A stretch of 64,000 nt of DNA from Cohnella algarum (GTDB lineage Bacteria; Bacillota; Bacilli; Paenibacillales; Paenibacillaceae), in assembly GCF_016937515.1 (NCBI RefSeq), contig NZ_JAFHKM010000002.1, positions 925,001-989,000 on the forward strand. The letters are read 5' to 3'. Below the pieces are notes generated by a model that saw nothing but the letters and a program-made list of their open reading frames with translations, was not told where the DNA came from and did no database searches. Shown here piece by piece: positions 50,904 to 60,100 of the stretch (the first letter of the stretch is position 1; each line of letters opens with the position of its first letter). Made by a program: the position numbers and the translations under genes.

Positions 50904-51863
50904 TTACATGATGGCGGCCATGATCGCCTTTTGCGCGTGCAGGCGGTTTTCCGCCTCGTCGAAAATAACGGAGTTCGGACCGTCGATGACGCCTTCGGTC
51001 ACTTCTTCTCCGCGGTGCGCGGGAAGGCAGTGCATGAACAGGTAGTCCTTCTTCGCGAACTGGACGAGCTGTTCGTTCACCTGGTAATTTTGGAAGGCGC
51101 GTTCCCGATCCTTCTGCTCCTCTTCGAAGCCCATGCTCGCCCATACGTCCGTGTAAATGACGTCGGCTCCTTCGACCGCTTCCCGGGGATCGCGCACGAT
51201 GTCGACCCGTCCCCCGTGCTCGCCGGCGAAATCGCGGGCGAGCTTCACCTGTTCCGCGTCCGGCTCGTAGCCTTCCGGCGACGCGCTGGCAAAATGCATC
51301 CCGAGCTTGCTGGCGCCGATCATGAGCGAGTGCAGCATGTTGTTGCCGTCCCCGATGTAAGCGACTTTCAGCCCTTCGAGGCGTCCCTTTTTCTCCAGAA
51401 CCGTCTGGTAATCCGCCAGCGCCTGGCACGGATGGGACTGGTCGGACAGCGCGTTGATGACCGGAACGGTCGCGCTGCGCGCCAGCTCCACCACGTTGCG
51501 GTGGCCGAACGTCCGGATGATGATGCCGTCAAGATAACGGGACATCGTCATCGCCGTATCCCGGATCGTCTCGCCGCGCCCCATCTGGATGTCGTTGCGG
51601 CTTAAGAACAGCGCCTGGCCGCCCAGCTGGTACATGCCGACTTCGAACGAAACCCGGGTCCGGGTGGACGATTTTTCGAAAATCATCCCGAGCGACTTGC
51701 CCTTGAGCGGCTGATACACTTCTCCTGCCTTGAGCTTGCGCTTCAGTTCGATGGCGAAATCGATCAAATACCGGATTTCTTCGGCCGAGCAATCGACAAG
51801 CCCGAGAAAATCCCGGCCTTTGAGGCCGGCGGCCAGTTCTTCCGTTTTTGCGGCTGGTTGCAC
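50904..51863 (-). CDS. argF: Ornithine carbamoyltransferase
   Basis: A 319-residue enzyme making citrulline from ornithine and carbamoyl phosphate. Motifs are SSTRTRVSFE (carbamoyl phosphate), DQSHPCQALAD and FMHCLPAHRGEEV. The start chosen is GTG at 51863, 8 bases after AAGGAGG; the in-frame TTG at 51869 is too close to the ribosome-binding site. Confidence 0.97.
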   Translation of the reverse strand: MQPAAKTEELAAGLKGRDFLGLVDCSAEEIRYLIDFAIELKRKLKAGEVYQPLKGKSLGMIFEKSSTRTRVSFEVGMYQLGGQALFLSRNDIQMGRGETIRDTAMTMSRYLDGIIIRTFGHRNVVELARSATVPVINALSDQSHPCQALADYQTVLEKKGRLEGLKVAYIGDGNNMLHSLMIGASKLGMHFASASPEGYEPDAEQVKLARDFAGEHGGRVDIVRDPREAVEGADVIYTDVWASMGFEEEQKDRERAFQNYQVNEQLVQFAKKDYLFMHCLPAHRGEEVTEGVIDGPNSVIFDEAENRLHAQKAIMAAIM

Positions 51864-51913
51864 GTTCAACCCCTCCTTCTCTATCGTAAAGTTTAAGCGT
51901 AAAAAGTCCGTAT

Positions 51914-53098
51914 TTATTCGGCGGCAGGCTTGACGGCGGCCCGCTCCTTCAAAACGGCGGCGATCAGGCCGACCGCTTCCTCGATTTCTTCCGAAGTCAC
52001 GAGCAGGTTCGGCAGCAGCCGGATCACGTTCGGACCGGCCACGATGACGAGCAGCCCGCGGCGCTGCAGTTCGCCGACGGCGTCCGCGACGGGACCGTCG
52101 CAGGCGATGCCGACGAGCAGCCCCTTGCCGCGAACTTCGAGCACGCCCGGCACGCCGTCAAGCGCGTCGCGGAGCTTGCCCATCAGGAGCTCGCCTGCGA
52201 CGGCCGCCCGTTCGGGCGCCTGCTCGATCAGCATCGTCTCGACCGTGGCGGCGACCGCCGCCATGGCGATCGGCGTCCCGCCGAACGTCGAGCCGTGCGA
52301 GCCGGCGTTAAATGCCGGAATCAGCGGCGCCTTGGCCAGCATCGCCCCGACCGGGAATCCGCTGCCGAGCCCTTTGGCCAGCGTGAAAATATCCGGCTCC
52401 ACCCCGTAATGCTGGTACGAGAACAGCTTGCCCGTGCGGCCCATGCCGGTCTGGATTTCGTCGAGGATGAGCAACAATCCGCGGCGGTCGCACAGCTCCC
52501 GCACGGAGCGCAGGAACGCCGGATCGACCGGCACGACGCCGCCTTCGGCCTGCACCGTTTCGAGCATGACGGCCGCCGTACGGTCGTTCACCGCCGCTTC
52601 GAGCGCCTGCAGATCGTTCAGCGGCACGTGCACGAAGCCTTGCGGCAGCGGCAAAAAGCCTTCCTTGACTTTATCCTGGCCGGTCGCGGTCAGCGTCGCG
52701 AGCGTCCGTCCATGGAACGATTGCGCAAAGGTAATGATTTCATGACGCCCGTTCCCGAGCACCTTTTGCTGATAACGGCGGGCCAGCTTGATCGCCGCTT
52801 CGTTCGCCTCCGCTCCGCTGTTGCAGAAAAAAACGGCGTCGGCGCAGCTATTGTCCGTCAGCAGCTTGGCCGCTTTTTCCTGGTTCGGGATTTGATACAG
52901 GTTGGACACGTGCCACAGCTGATCCAATTGGGCGACAAGCGCCGCCTTCACCCGGTCCGGAACGTGTCCGAGATTCGTAACGGCGATGCCGCTCATAAAA
53001 TCGAGATATTCTTTGCCCTGATCGTCCCACAGTCGGCTTCCTTTGCCTTTGACGATCGAAATCGGATAGCGGCCGTAAGTCGGGAACAGATGGCTCAT
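51914..53098 (-). CDS. argD: Acetylornithine aminotransferase
   Basis: A 394-residue PLP-dependent class III aminotransferase. The PLP lysine lies in FTLAKGLGSGFPVGAM, with CNSGAEANEAAIKLAR and LILDEIQTGMGRTG also present. The ATG at 53098 follows GGGAGTG; a longer upstream frame would overlap argB and is rejected. Confidence 0.96.
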   Translation of the reverse strand: MSHLFPTYGRYPISIVKGKGSRLWDDQGKEYLDFMSGIAVTNLGHVPDRVKAALVAQLDQLWHVSNLYQIPNQEKAAKLLTDNSCADAVFFCNSGAEANEAAIKLARRYQQKVLGNGRHEIITFAQSFHGRTLATLTATGQDKVKEGFLPLPQGFVHVPLNDLQALEAAVNDRTAAVMLETVQAEGGVVPVDPAFLRSVRELCDRRGLLLILDEIQTGMGRTGKLFSYQHYGVEPDIFTLAKGLGSGFPVGAMLAKAPLIPAFNAGSHGSTFGGTPIAMAAVAATVETMLIEQAPERAAVAGELLMGKLRDALDGVPGVLEVRGKGLLVGIACDGPVADAVGELQRRGLLVIVAGPNVIRLLPNLLVTSEEIEEAVGLIAAVLKERAAVKPAAE

Positions 53099-53124
53099 GA
53101 AAAACACTCCCTTCGCTTGAATGA

Positions 53125-53910
53125 TCAATCCCGTACGATGCGGGTTCCGATGCCGCCTTCGCGAACGGCCCGGCTGAGCACGCGCGGCTCCGCGCCGTCG
53201 ACGATCAGCACTTCCCGCACGGCGCCGTGCAGGCACTTCATCGCCGCGCGAACCTTCGGAATCATGCCGCCGTAAATGTCCCCGCTCGCGATCATCTCCT
53301 CGATGTCCGCGAACGACGCCTGCGGAAGCACGCGCTTTGCGCCGTTTTCCGTCCGCAGGATGCCGGGCACGTCGGTCACGACGATCATCGTGTCGACGCC
53401 CAGCCCGCTCGCCACCGCGCCGGCCGCCGTATCCGCGTTAATGTTGAACCGCTGCCCTTCGCCGTTGATCCCGATCGGAGCGATGACCGGCAAATAGCCG
53501 AGCCCGATGACGCCCTCGATCAGGCCGGCGTTGACCTCGGTCACGTCGCCGACGAACCCGATCTCGTCCGCGTTCGCGACCGGCTGCGCCCGAATGAGCA
53601 AGCCGTCCGTCCCGGACAGGCCGATCGCTTTCGCTCCGTTCTGCTGCAGCTTGCGGACGATTTCCTTGTTGATGCGGCCCGCCAGCACCATTTCCACGAC
53701 GTCCAGCGTCGCTTCGTCGGTGACGCGCAAGCCGTTCGCGAATCGGCTCTCGATGCCGAGCTTGCCGAGCGTTTCATTGATCGCGGGTCCCCCGCCGTGC
53801 ACGATGACCGGTTCGGTCCCCGCTTCCTGCAGCTCGCGCAAATCCTCGAAAAAAGCGTCCGGCAGCGCGGCGAGCGTGCTGCCTCCGCATTTCATCACAA
53901 AACGTGCCAT
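53125..53910 (-). CDS. argB: Acetylglutamate kinase
   Basis: A 261-residue amino-acid kinase. N-terminal MKCGGSTL (Lys for phosphate binding), VIVHGGGPAINETL and the C-terminal GGMIPKVRAAMKCL pattern identify it. GGGAGG lies just before the ATG. It phosphorylates N-acetylglutamate, the second step of the pathway. Confidence 0.96.
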   Translation of the reverse strand: MARFVMKCGGSTLAALPDAFFEDLRELQEAGTEPVIVHGGGPAINETLGKLGIESRFANGLRVTDEATLDVVEMVLAGRINKEIVRKLQQNGAKAIGLSGTDGLLIRAQPVANADEIGFVGDVTEVNAGLIEGVIGLGYLPVIAPIGINGEGQRFNINADTAAGAVASGLGVDTMIVVTDVPGILRTENGAKRVLPQASFADIEEMIASGDIYGGMIPKVRAAMKCLHGAVREVLIVDGAEPRVLSRAVREGGIGTRIVRD

Positions 53911-53928
53911 TTCCGTCCTCCCATCCGG

Positions 53929-55158
53929 TCAGGTCCGGTAAGCGGCATTGATCCGGACGTAATCGTAAGTCAAATCGCAGCCCCAGGCCACCGCCGACCC
54001 GCTTCCGTCGTTCAGCTCGACCCGAATCGCGACCGTGTCGCTGCCCTTCAAATATTCCAGCGCCGCCTCTTCGTCGAACGGAACCGGCCGCGACTGCTCC
54101 AGCACGGAAATGTCGCCGAGCCGGATGTCGACCGTATGCACGTTGACCGGCACGCCGGCGCGTCCGACGGCGGCGATGATCCGCCCCCAGTTGGCGTCGG
54201 CGCCGAACATCGCCGATTTCACGAGGCTCGAGCCGATAATCGTCTTCGCGATCGCCCGTGCCGATTCGTCGCTCCGCGCGCCCGACACGGTCGTCTCGAT
54301 CAGCTTCGTCGCCCCTTCGCCGTCGCGGGCGATCGCCTTCGCTAGCTCTTGGCACACATAGCGGAACCCGTCCGCGAACGCTTCCCAGTCGGCATGGCCG
54401 CGCGACAGCTCCCGGTTGCCGGCGAGCCCGCTCGCCATGGCGACCAGCATGTCGTTCGTGCTCGTGTCGCCGTCGACCGTAATCATATTGAACGTCGCGT
54501 CGGTAACTTCCCGCAGCAGCTCCTGAAGCGCGGAGGCCGGAATCGCGGCGTCCGTCGTCACGAAGCCGAGCATGGTCGCCATGTTCGGATGAATCATTCC
54601 GGAGCCTTTGGCCGCTCCCGCGATCGTGACCGCTCGCCCGTCGACGTCAAGCCGGACGCAGGCCGTCTTTTTGACCAGATCGGTCGTCAAAATCGCCTGG
54701 CAAAACTCGTCGGCCCCCGCTTCGTCGCCGCTCAGCTTCCCGGGAAGCGCGGCGATGCCGGAAGACACGCGGTCCATTTTCAGCAATTCGCCGATGACGC
54801 CGGTGGACGCCACCGCCACCTGGTGCTTGGGAACGCCGAGCGCTTCCGCCAATTCCGCGCGCATCGTCCGGGCATCGTCCTCCCCTTGCTTGCCGGTGCA
54901 GGCGTTCGCGTTGCCGCTGTTCACGACGACGGCGCGCAGCGCGCCCTCCTCGGCGAGACTTTCGCGGGTCACCTGCAGCGGCGCCGCCTGAAACAAATTC
55001 GTCGTGTACACCGCCGCCGCCGCCGCCGGCACTTCGCAGACGATCGCTCCCAGGTCGTTGCGGTCGGTTTTCTTCAGGCCGCAGTGCAGGCCGCCGGCTT
55101 TAAAGCCTTTCGGCGTCGTAACGCCGCCGTCCGGAATGATTTCAAACGTCTTCCCCAT
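53929..55158 (-). CDS. argJ: Bifunctional ornithine/glutamate acetyltransferase
   Basis: A 409-residue self-cleaving enzyme that recycles the acetyl group from acetylornithine to glutamate. The autoprocessing site is in KGSGMIHPNMATMLGF (cleavage before the Thr, about residue 197). The N-terminal GGVTTPKGFKAGGLHCG and C-terminal YVRINAAYRT are typical. Having argJ explains the lack of argE or argA here. Confidence 0.96.
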   Translation of the reverse strand: MGKTFEIIPDGGVTTPKGFKAGGLHCGLKKTDRNDLGAIVCEVPAAAAAVYTTNLFQAAPLQVTRESLAEEGALRAVVVNSGNANACTGKQGEDDARTMRAELAEALGVPKHQVAVASTGVIGELLKMDRVSSGIAALPGKLSGDEAGADEFCQAILTTDLVKKTACVRLDVDGRAVTIAGAAKGSGMIHPNMATMLGFVTTDAAIPASALQELLREVTDATFNMITVDGDTSTNDMLVAMASGLAGNRELSRGHADWEAFADGFRYVCQELAKAIARDGEGATKLIETTVSGARSDESARAIAKTIIGSSLVKSAMFGADANWGRIIAAVGRAGVPVNVHTVDIRLGDISVLEQSRPVPFDEEAALEYLKGSDTVAIRVELNDGSGSAVAWGCDLTYDYVRINAAYRT

Positions 55159-55185
55159 GTCGATTCCTGCGCCTCCGTATAACCG

Positions 55186-56244
55186 TTACGGGTAAACCGG
55201 GGTGAATTCGAGCCCCAGCGTTTCGTCCCAGCCCATGATCAGATTCAAGTTTTGAATCGCTTGCCCTGCCGCGCCTTTGACCAGGTTGTCGATGACCGAG
55301 ATGATCGTGATCCGGCCCGTGCGCGGATCGACGGACATGCCGATGTCGCAATAGTTGGAGCCGTATACTTCCTTGGTCGCCGGATAAACGCCGGTATCGC
55401 GCACCCGCACGAATTTGCGTCCTTCGTAGAAGCTCCGGTACAGCCCCGTAAAATCCGCGCTCGTGCGGCCGCGATCCGTCAGCGTCGCGTACATCGTACT
55501 CATAATGCCCCGCGTCATCGGCGCGAGGTGCGTCGTGAACGTGACCGCCACCGGCCGTCCTGCCGCGCGGGCAAGCACCATTTCGATTTCCGGCGTATGT
55601 TGGTGCTGATTTACCTTGTACGCCTTGAAATTTTCGTTCACTTCCGAAAAATGGGAGCCCAAGGCAAGGCCCCGTCCCGCTCCGGAAACGCCCGTTTTCG
55701 AGTCGATGACGATCGTGTCCGGGTCGATCCAACCCGCTTCCACCGCGGGATACAGCCCGAGCGCCGTCGCCGTCGGGAAGCAGCCCGGATTGGAAACGAA
55801 ATCCGCTCCCGCCGCCTCCTGCCCGAACAGCTCGCACATGCCGTACACCGCCCGATCCAGCTCGGCCTGCGCCGGGGCGTCCTTTTTGTACCAGTGACGG
55901 TATGCCTCCGGGTCCTTCAGCCGGAAGTCGCCGGACAGGTCGATCACCTTCAGCCCGGCGGCAAGAAATTGCGGCGCCAGCTTCGCGCTTACGCCGTGCG
56001 GCGTCGCGAGAAACACGACATCCGCTTTGTCGCGGATCAGGTCGGGGTCGACGTCGTCCAGCTTGTCCGTGACGATTTCCGTTAAATGGGGAAAAGCCTC
56101 CGCGAACGACGATCCCGCGCTCGACGAAGAGACGACCGAGGAAACGGCCGCGCGCGGATGCGCGGCGAGCAGGCGAATCAGCTCAACGCCGCCATAGCCG
56201 GTGGAACCGACGATCGCGGCGCGAACGGCAGGGGTTTGTGACAT
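55186..56244 (-). CDS. argC: N-acetyl-gamma-glutamyl-phosphate reductase
   Basis: A 352-residue NADPH-dependent reductase. It has the Rossmann motif GSTGYGGVELIRLL, the catalytic Cys in SNPGCFPTA (about residue 154) and HQHTPEIE. GGGAG lies 9 bases before the ATG. It is the first gene of argC-J-B-D-F-G-H. Confidence 0.97.
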   Translation of the reverse strand: MSQTPAVRAAIVGSTGYGGVELIRLLAAHPRAAVSSVVSSSSAGSSFAEAFPHLTEIVTDKLDDVDPDLIRDKADVVFLATPHGVSAKLAPQFLAAGLKVIDLSGDFRLKDPEAYRHWYKKDAPAQAELDRAVYGMCELFGQEAAGADFVSNPGCFPTATALGLYPAVEAGWIDPDTIVIDSKTGVSGAGRGLALGSHFSEVNENFKAYKVNQHQHTPEIEMVLARAAGRPVAVTFTTHLAPMTRGIMSTMYATLTDRGRTSADFTGLYRSFYEGRKFVRVRDTGVYPATKEVYGSNYCDIGMSVDPRTGRITIISVIDNLVKGAAGQAIQNLNLIMGWDETLGLEFTPVYP

Positions 56245-56379
56245 GGCGAGAATCTCCCTTAAGTAAATGTATAATTTCGTTCCGTTGCATAACCGCTAAT
56301 CGGCTGGACGGACGGATAAGCTTCGCTGTTGGCCGAAAAAACCGAAAAGGCCCGAGCGGTTCAAGCCAAAACCATCCTC

Positions 56380-56408
56380 ATTGTACCGAATTCCGGCAGC
56401 GATGTAAA
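56380..56408 (-). promoter_or_regulatory. Arg operon promoter P2
   Basis: TTTACA (complement of 56403-56408), 17 bases, TACAAT (complement of 56380-56385). The 130-base leader that follows contains a weak GAACCG/CGGTTT hairpin with a T run, possibly attenuator-like. Confidence 0.65.
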
Positions 56409-56446
56409 AGCAAAACCGCGTTTATCGCTCCGGCTTATTATTACTG

Positions 56447-56481
56447 AATTATTATACGCATAATTGTTTTTTTATTCAATG
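56447..56481 (-). promoter_or_regulatory. Arg operon promoter P1 with ArgR-box-like sequence
   Basis: TTGAAT (complement of 56474-56479), 17 bases, TATAAT (complement of 56451-56456). The -35 lies in CATTGAATAAAAAAACAATT, similar to the ArgR/AhrC box consensus (TGAAT-N-A/T-rich-ATTCA), and ATAATTCA follows at the -10. Arginine repression is therefore likely; the box is imperfect. Confidence 0.6.
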
Positions 56482-56484
56482 GGT

Positions 56485-56744
56485 TTAGATCGTTCTTGGT
56501 TTGAAATCGTGGCGCGCCATCGCGGATTTGCATTTTGCGAATCCATTGCGGCGGCGGGCTCCGGGTTCGTTTCCCAACCAGCGCTCGCGCCCGAGCCTGC
56601 CGGCTGAATCGCCAAAATCCGGGGCATGGAAAGTCGGTTTCTGAAAAGAGGGGGAGGCCGGCCGAACGCCGATTTTGGCGCACTTGCGGGGAGCGGACAG
56701 GAAAATTCGTACCGAGTTATGGCGCGAAAGCGGGGGGTACGGCG
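56485..56744. other. Intergenic region upstream of the arg promoters
   Basis: No gene is supported. Several short frames cross each other without ribosome-binding sites. The segment leads into array E. Confidence 0.4.
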
Positions 56745-56747
56745 TTT

Positions 56748-56975
56748 TTGTTCGAAAAATCATACAAACTCTTGCTCACAACGGGCAAGAACCATGATTT
56801 TGTATGAAAAATCATACAATTATCACCTCGAAAGCGGCATATGCGGCATTTTTGTTCGAAAAATCATACAAAATCTTGCTCATAATGGGGAAAAACCATG
56901 ATTTTGTGTGAAAAATCATACAATGATCACCGCGAAAGCGGCTTATGCGGCATTTTTGTTCGAAACATCATACAA
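56748..56975. repeat. Array E: five TTGTATGA-AAAA-TCATACAA-type elements, exact 52-bp pitch
   Basis: Twenty-base elements begin at 56748, 56800, 56852, 56904 and 56956, exactly 52 bp apart each time. The second is a perfect palindrome (TTGTATGA / TCATACAA), the fourth nearly so; the first, third and fifth read TTGTTCGAAAAATCATACAA or close. The gaps alternate between two kinds (cttgctca...ccatgatt and atcacc...gcggcattt), giving a 104-bp higher-order repeat. Non-coding. Confidence 0.92.
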
Positions 56976-57161
56976 AGGTGCGCAGAGCCGTTAAAAAACG
57001 TGGAGACTTTGACCGTTATCGCGCCGAAATTTCCGCAAACCGCGCCCCCGGTCGAAACGGACCGGCGGGCGGCAGCGGCCGGACAAACGGACAAAACGCA
57101 GGGCCGGAGCGCCGCACGAAAAACAAGCAGCCGGGCATCGCTTTATCTGCGGCAATGCGAG

Positions 57162-57183
57162 AAGGGCCCCTTCGGGCCCTCCG
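57162..57183 (-). terminator. Hairpin after the GH13/SLH gene
   Basis: AGGGCCC-GAA-GGGGCCCTT hairpin 17 bases past the stop codon. The T tail is weak. Confidence 0.5.
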
Positions 57184-57199
57184 CTTTCTTCCGAGTTTA

Positions 57200-60100
57200 T
57201 TACCTATCGATAAATTCGACGGCCTGCAGGAATCGCTTCAGCATAACGACCGCTTCCGCGCGCGTGGCGCCTTCCGCCGGGCGAAGCCTGCCGCCGCCAT
57301 CGCCCTGCAGGAGGCCGGCGCCGGCCGCGCGGGCGACCGCCTCCCTCGCCCAGGCGCCGACGTGCGAGCCGTCGGCAAACGCGGCGAGCGCTTCGTCCGC
57401 CGCCGCATCCTCCGCCAGCGGCCGGCCGGCGAAGTCGGCCGCCTTGGCGAGCATCGCGGCCATCTGCTCGCGCGTGATGCCGTCGCCCGGACGGAACGTC
57501 CCGTCGGCCGTTCCGCTCGCCAGTTCCGCCGCGGCGGCGGAGGCGACGGCGCCCGCGAACCAGTCCGTCGGCCGGACGTCGCCGAAGCCGCCGGTTCCGT
57601 CCGTTTCGGCCAGGCCGAGCGAACGGACGAGCAGCGCCGCGAATTCCGCGCGGGTGATGCTCCGCCCGGGAGCGAATCGCTCCGCGTCCACGCCCAGGAC
57701 GATGCCTTTGTTCGCCATCGTCTCCGCGTCCTCTCGCGCCCAGTGGCCGGCAAGATCCGCGAACGACCGGTCCGCCGCCGCCGCGATGTAGACGCTGTTG
57801 CCCGGCCGCTTGAACGAGGCGACCGTCCGGCCGTCGACGGCGGCGAACAAGGCCGGAACGAACGCCAATTCGCCGGTCGCCGAATCGATCCGGTACACGG
57901 AGGCTCGTTTCGGATCGACGCCGCCCTCCAGCGCCAGGCTGCGCTCCGCATACGTGAAGCCGAAGTCCGCAATCTCGACTTCGCGGCCGCCCGCCGCGGC
58001 GGCTACCCGATAAGCGACCGGAGCGGACAGGGCGTTCAAGCCGGCCTCGCGGACCCGATCCAGCGCGCGTTCCGCTTCCGTCCCGACGAGCGGACCGAAG
58101 CTCACCGCAAGCTCGGCTTCTTCCGGCGGGACGCCGAGACGTCCGGCAAGACCGGCCGGATCGAGCACGGACAGCGGAAGGACATAGCTGCCGTCCGCGA
58201 CCGCAAAGCGGATCGACGCTTCCGGCGCCGCTGCCGCCGCGGCCAGCGGCAGCACGAACCGGACGCCGCCTTTGACTTCCGGCAGGCGAATTTCAAGCGG
58301 ATCGCTGCCGCCCTTCAACCCGGCCAGTGCCTTCGCCAGCTGTTCGCCGTCAACCGTCGCGACGGTGACGGCGTTCCCCCGCTCATCCGTTTCGACGGTA
58401 AGCTTCGCGATGGAATCGTCGGGCTTATCGGGGAGCGGCACGATCATGACGGGGGGCGTGCCGGGATGGGGACCGGGGCCCTCGCCGCCATGATCGGGGT
58501 CTTCGCCTCCGCCGTTTTCACCGCCGTCGCCTCCGCCGTTTTCACCGCCGTCGCCTCCTCCGTTTCCGCCGTCATCGCCGCCGCCGTTTCCACCGCCGTC
58601 CCCTCCGTCGTTTTCGCCGCCGTCGCCTCCGCCGTTTCCGCCGTCCCCTCCGCCGCCGTTTCCGCCGTCATCGCCGCCGGTTCGGACGATCGCGAGCGCA
58701 ATCGTCTTTGTCGCCTGGCTTTTGCGGCCCTGGTCTTTATACCAGTCCTTCGCCAGCGTTTCCGCCGTCGGCTCGATATGCAGGGAAAACTCGTTCGTTC
58801 CGATTTCCAGCGGAATATCCTCGACGAAAACGTTGCCCCGGTCGTCCATCGCGCCTTCCGGCAGCGGGCTCCCGTTGATCGTGAACGCGACGCCGTACGG
58901 TACGTTCGCCTTCAGATCGAACGTCGCGGCGTCAGTCGAATAAGAGATATCCTCGCCGTAGGAAATGCGCGGCATCGTGACGATCAGCGGCATGTCGACC
59001 CAGCGGAGCACGTAGTCGTCGACGACCATTTTGTTGCCGCCCTGATTGCGAATCGTCAGCTTCATGTTCGTTTCCGTGTCGCTGTAGGCGTAATTGCCGC
59101 TATCCGCCGTGTCGTTCGGAATCCGGCTATGGCTCGTCAGCGCTTCGGTCGCCCACGTGCCGCGGGTGTACTTGTATTCGATCGTTTTTCCGGCCATCAT
59201 TTTAAACGCGTACTGCACGACGCTCCGGTCGGTCGCGCCGCTCGGGACCGTAAGCTTGCCGCCGCTTGCGTTCCAGTTGTTCAAGCTGCCGGCGATATAG
59301 ATCGAATCCGTCGACGGCGTGTAATCCGGCAAATGCAGCCGCATCGTGACGTCGACCATGACGAGCTGCGGCGTCACGCTTTGCTCGTTCGACCAGCTGC
59401 GGTTGTAGGCCGCATCGAACGCCGCGATTTTATACGCATAGGACGTGCCGTTGGCGACCGTGTAATCGGTGAAGGAAAGAGCCGTCCGCAGCGTGGCCAG
59501 CTTGCGGAACGAGGCTTCGCCCGCCGCCTGGCGGTACACTTCGTAGCCTGCCGTATCCTCGCCCGTCGTCGTCCAGCTCAGCGTTGCCTGCCCGGATTCG
59601 ACCGTAATTTCGCTTAAGGAAGGCGCGGCCGGGCCGGACGTATCGTCCGCGTCCGCATAAGCCTCGAACGAAGCCGATGCCGAATCCGCGTGCGTCTCCC
59701 CGTTGTCCGTCGACACCCGCGCGAAATATTCGTAGACGCCCGGTTCGGTCGGCTCGAACTTTGCCGCGTACCGCTTCGCCCCGCCGTCGTCCGCCTTGTA
59801 CGCCATCGCCAGCTCCGCCGCCGCTTCGGAATCGCCGGCTTTGGTTACGACGAGCTTCACGTCGAGAGACGGCGCTCCGGTTCCGGCGAACGCGGGATCG
59901 TCCGTCAAGCCCTCTACCGTCACCGATACGCCGATTTCCGCCGCGTTGCCGACGCCGACGGTCAGATTTGCGACCGGGTCCGGCGCTCCGACCGCCGTGA
60001 TCGGGAACGCCGGCGTCGCGGACGCCGTCTCCGAAAGCGGGCTTTCTCCGGCCGCTCCCGCCGCCAGGCGAACCGCCGATACCGCATAGTAATATTTCAC

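Noticed and set aside
56245..56446. T-box leader in front of the arg operon
   Set aside because: The roughly 200-base leader lacks the T-box core (AGGGTGGNACCGCG) and a specifier-type stem. Only a weak hairpin with a T run is seen.
56748..56975. CRISPR array (20-bp repeats, 32-bp spacers)
   Set aside because: The gaps recur in alternation instead of being unique, the repeats vary, and no cas genes are present. The same holds for the other 52-bp arrays; the TTGGAT array has unique gaps but only four short variable palindromes in mixed orientation.
56945..59617. Long plus-strand open frame of about 890 codons antisense to the GH13/SLH gene
   Set aside because: It is a shadow of a GC-rich gene: composition is Arg/Ala-rich with no recognisable domain, while the minus-strand frame has clear SLH and linker domains.
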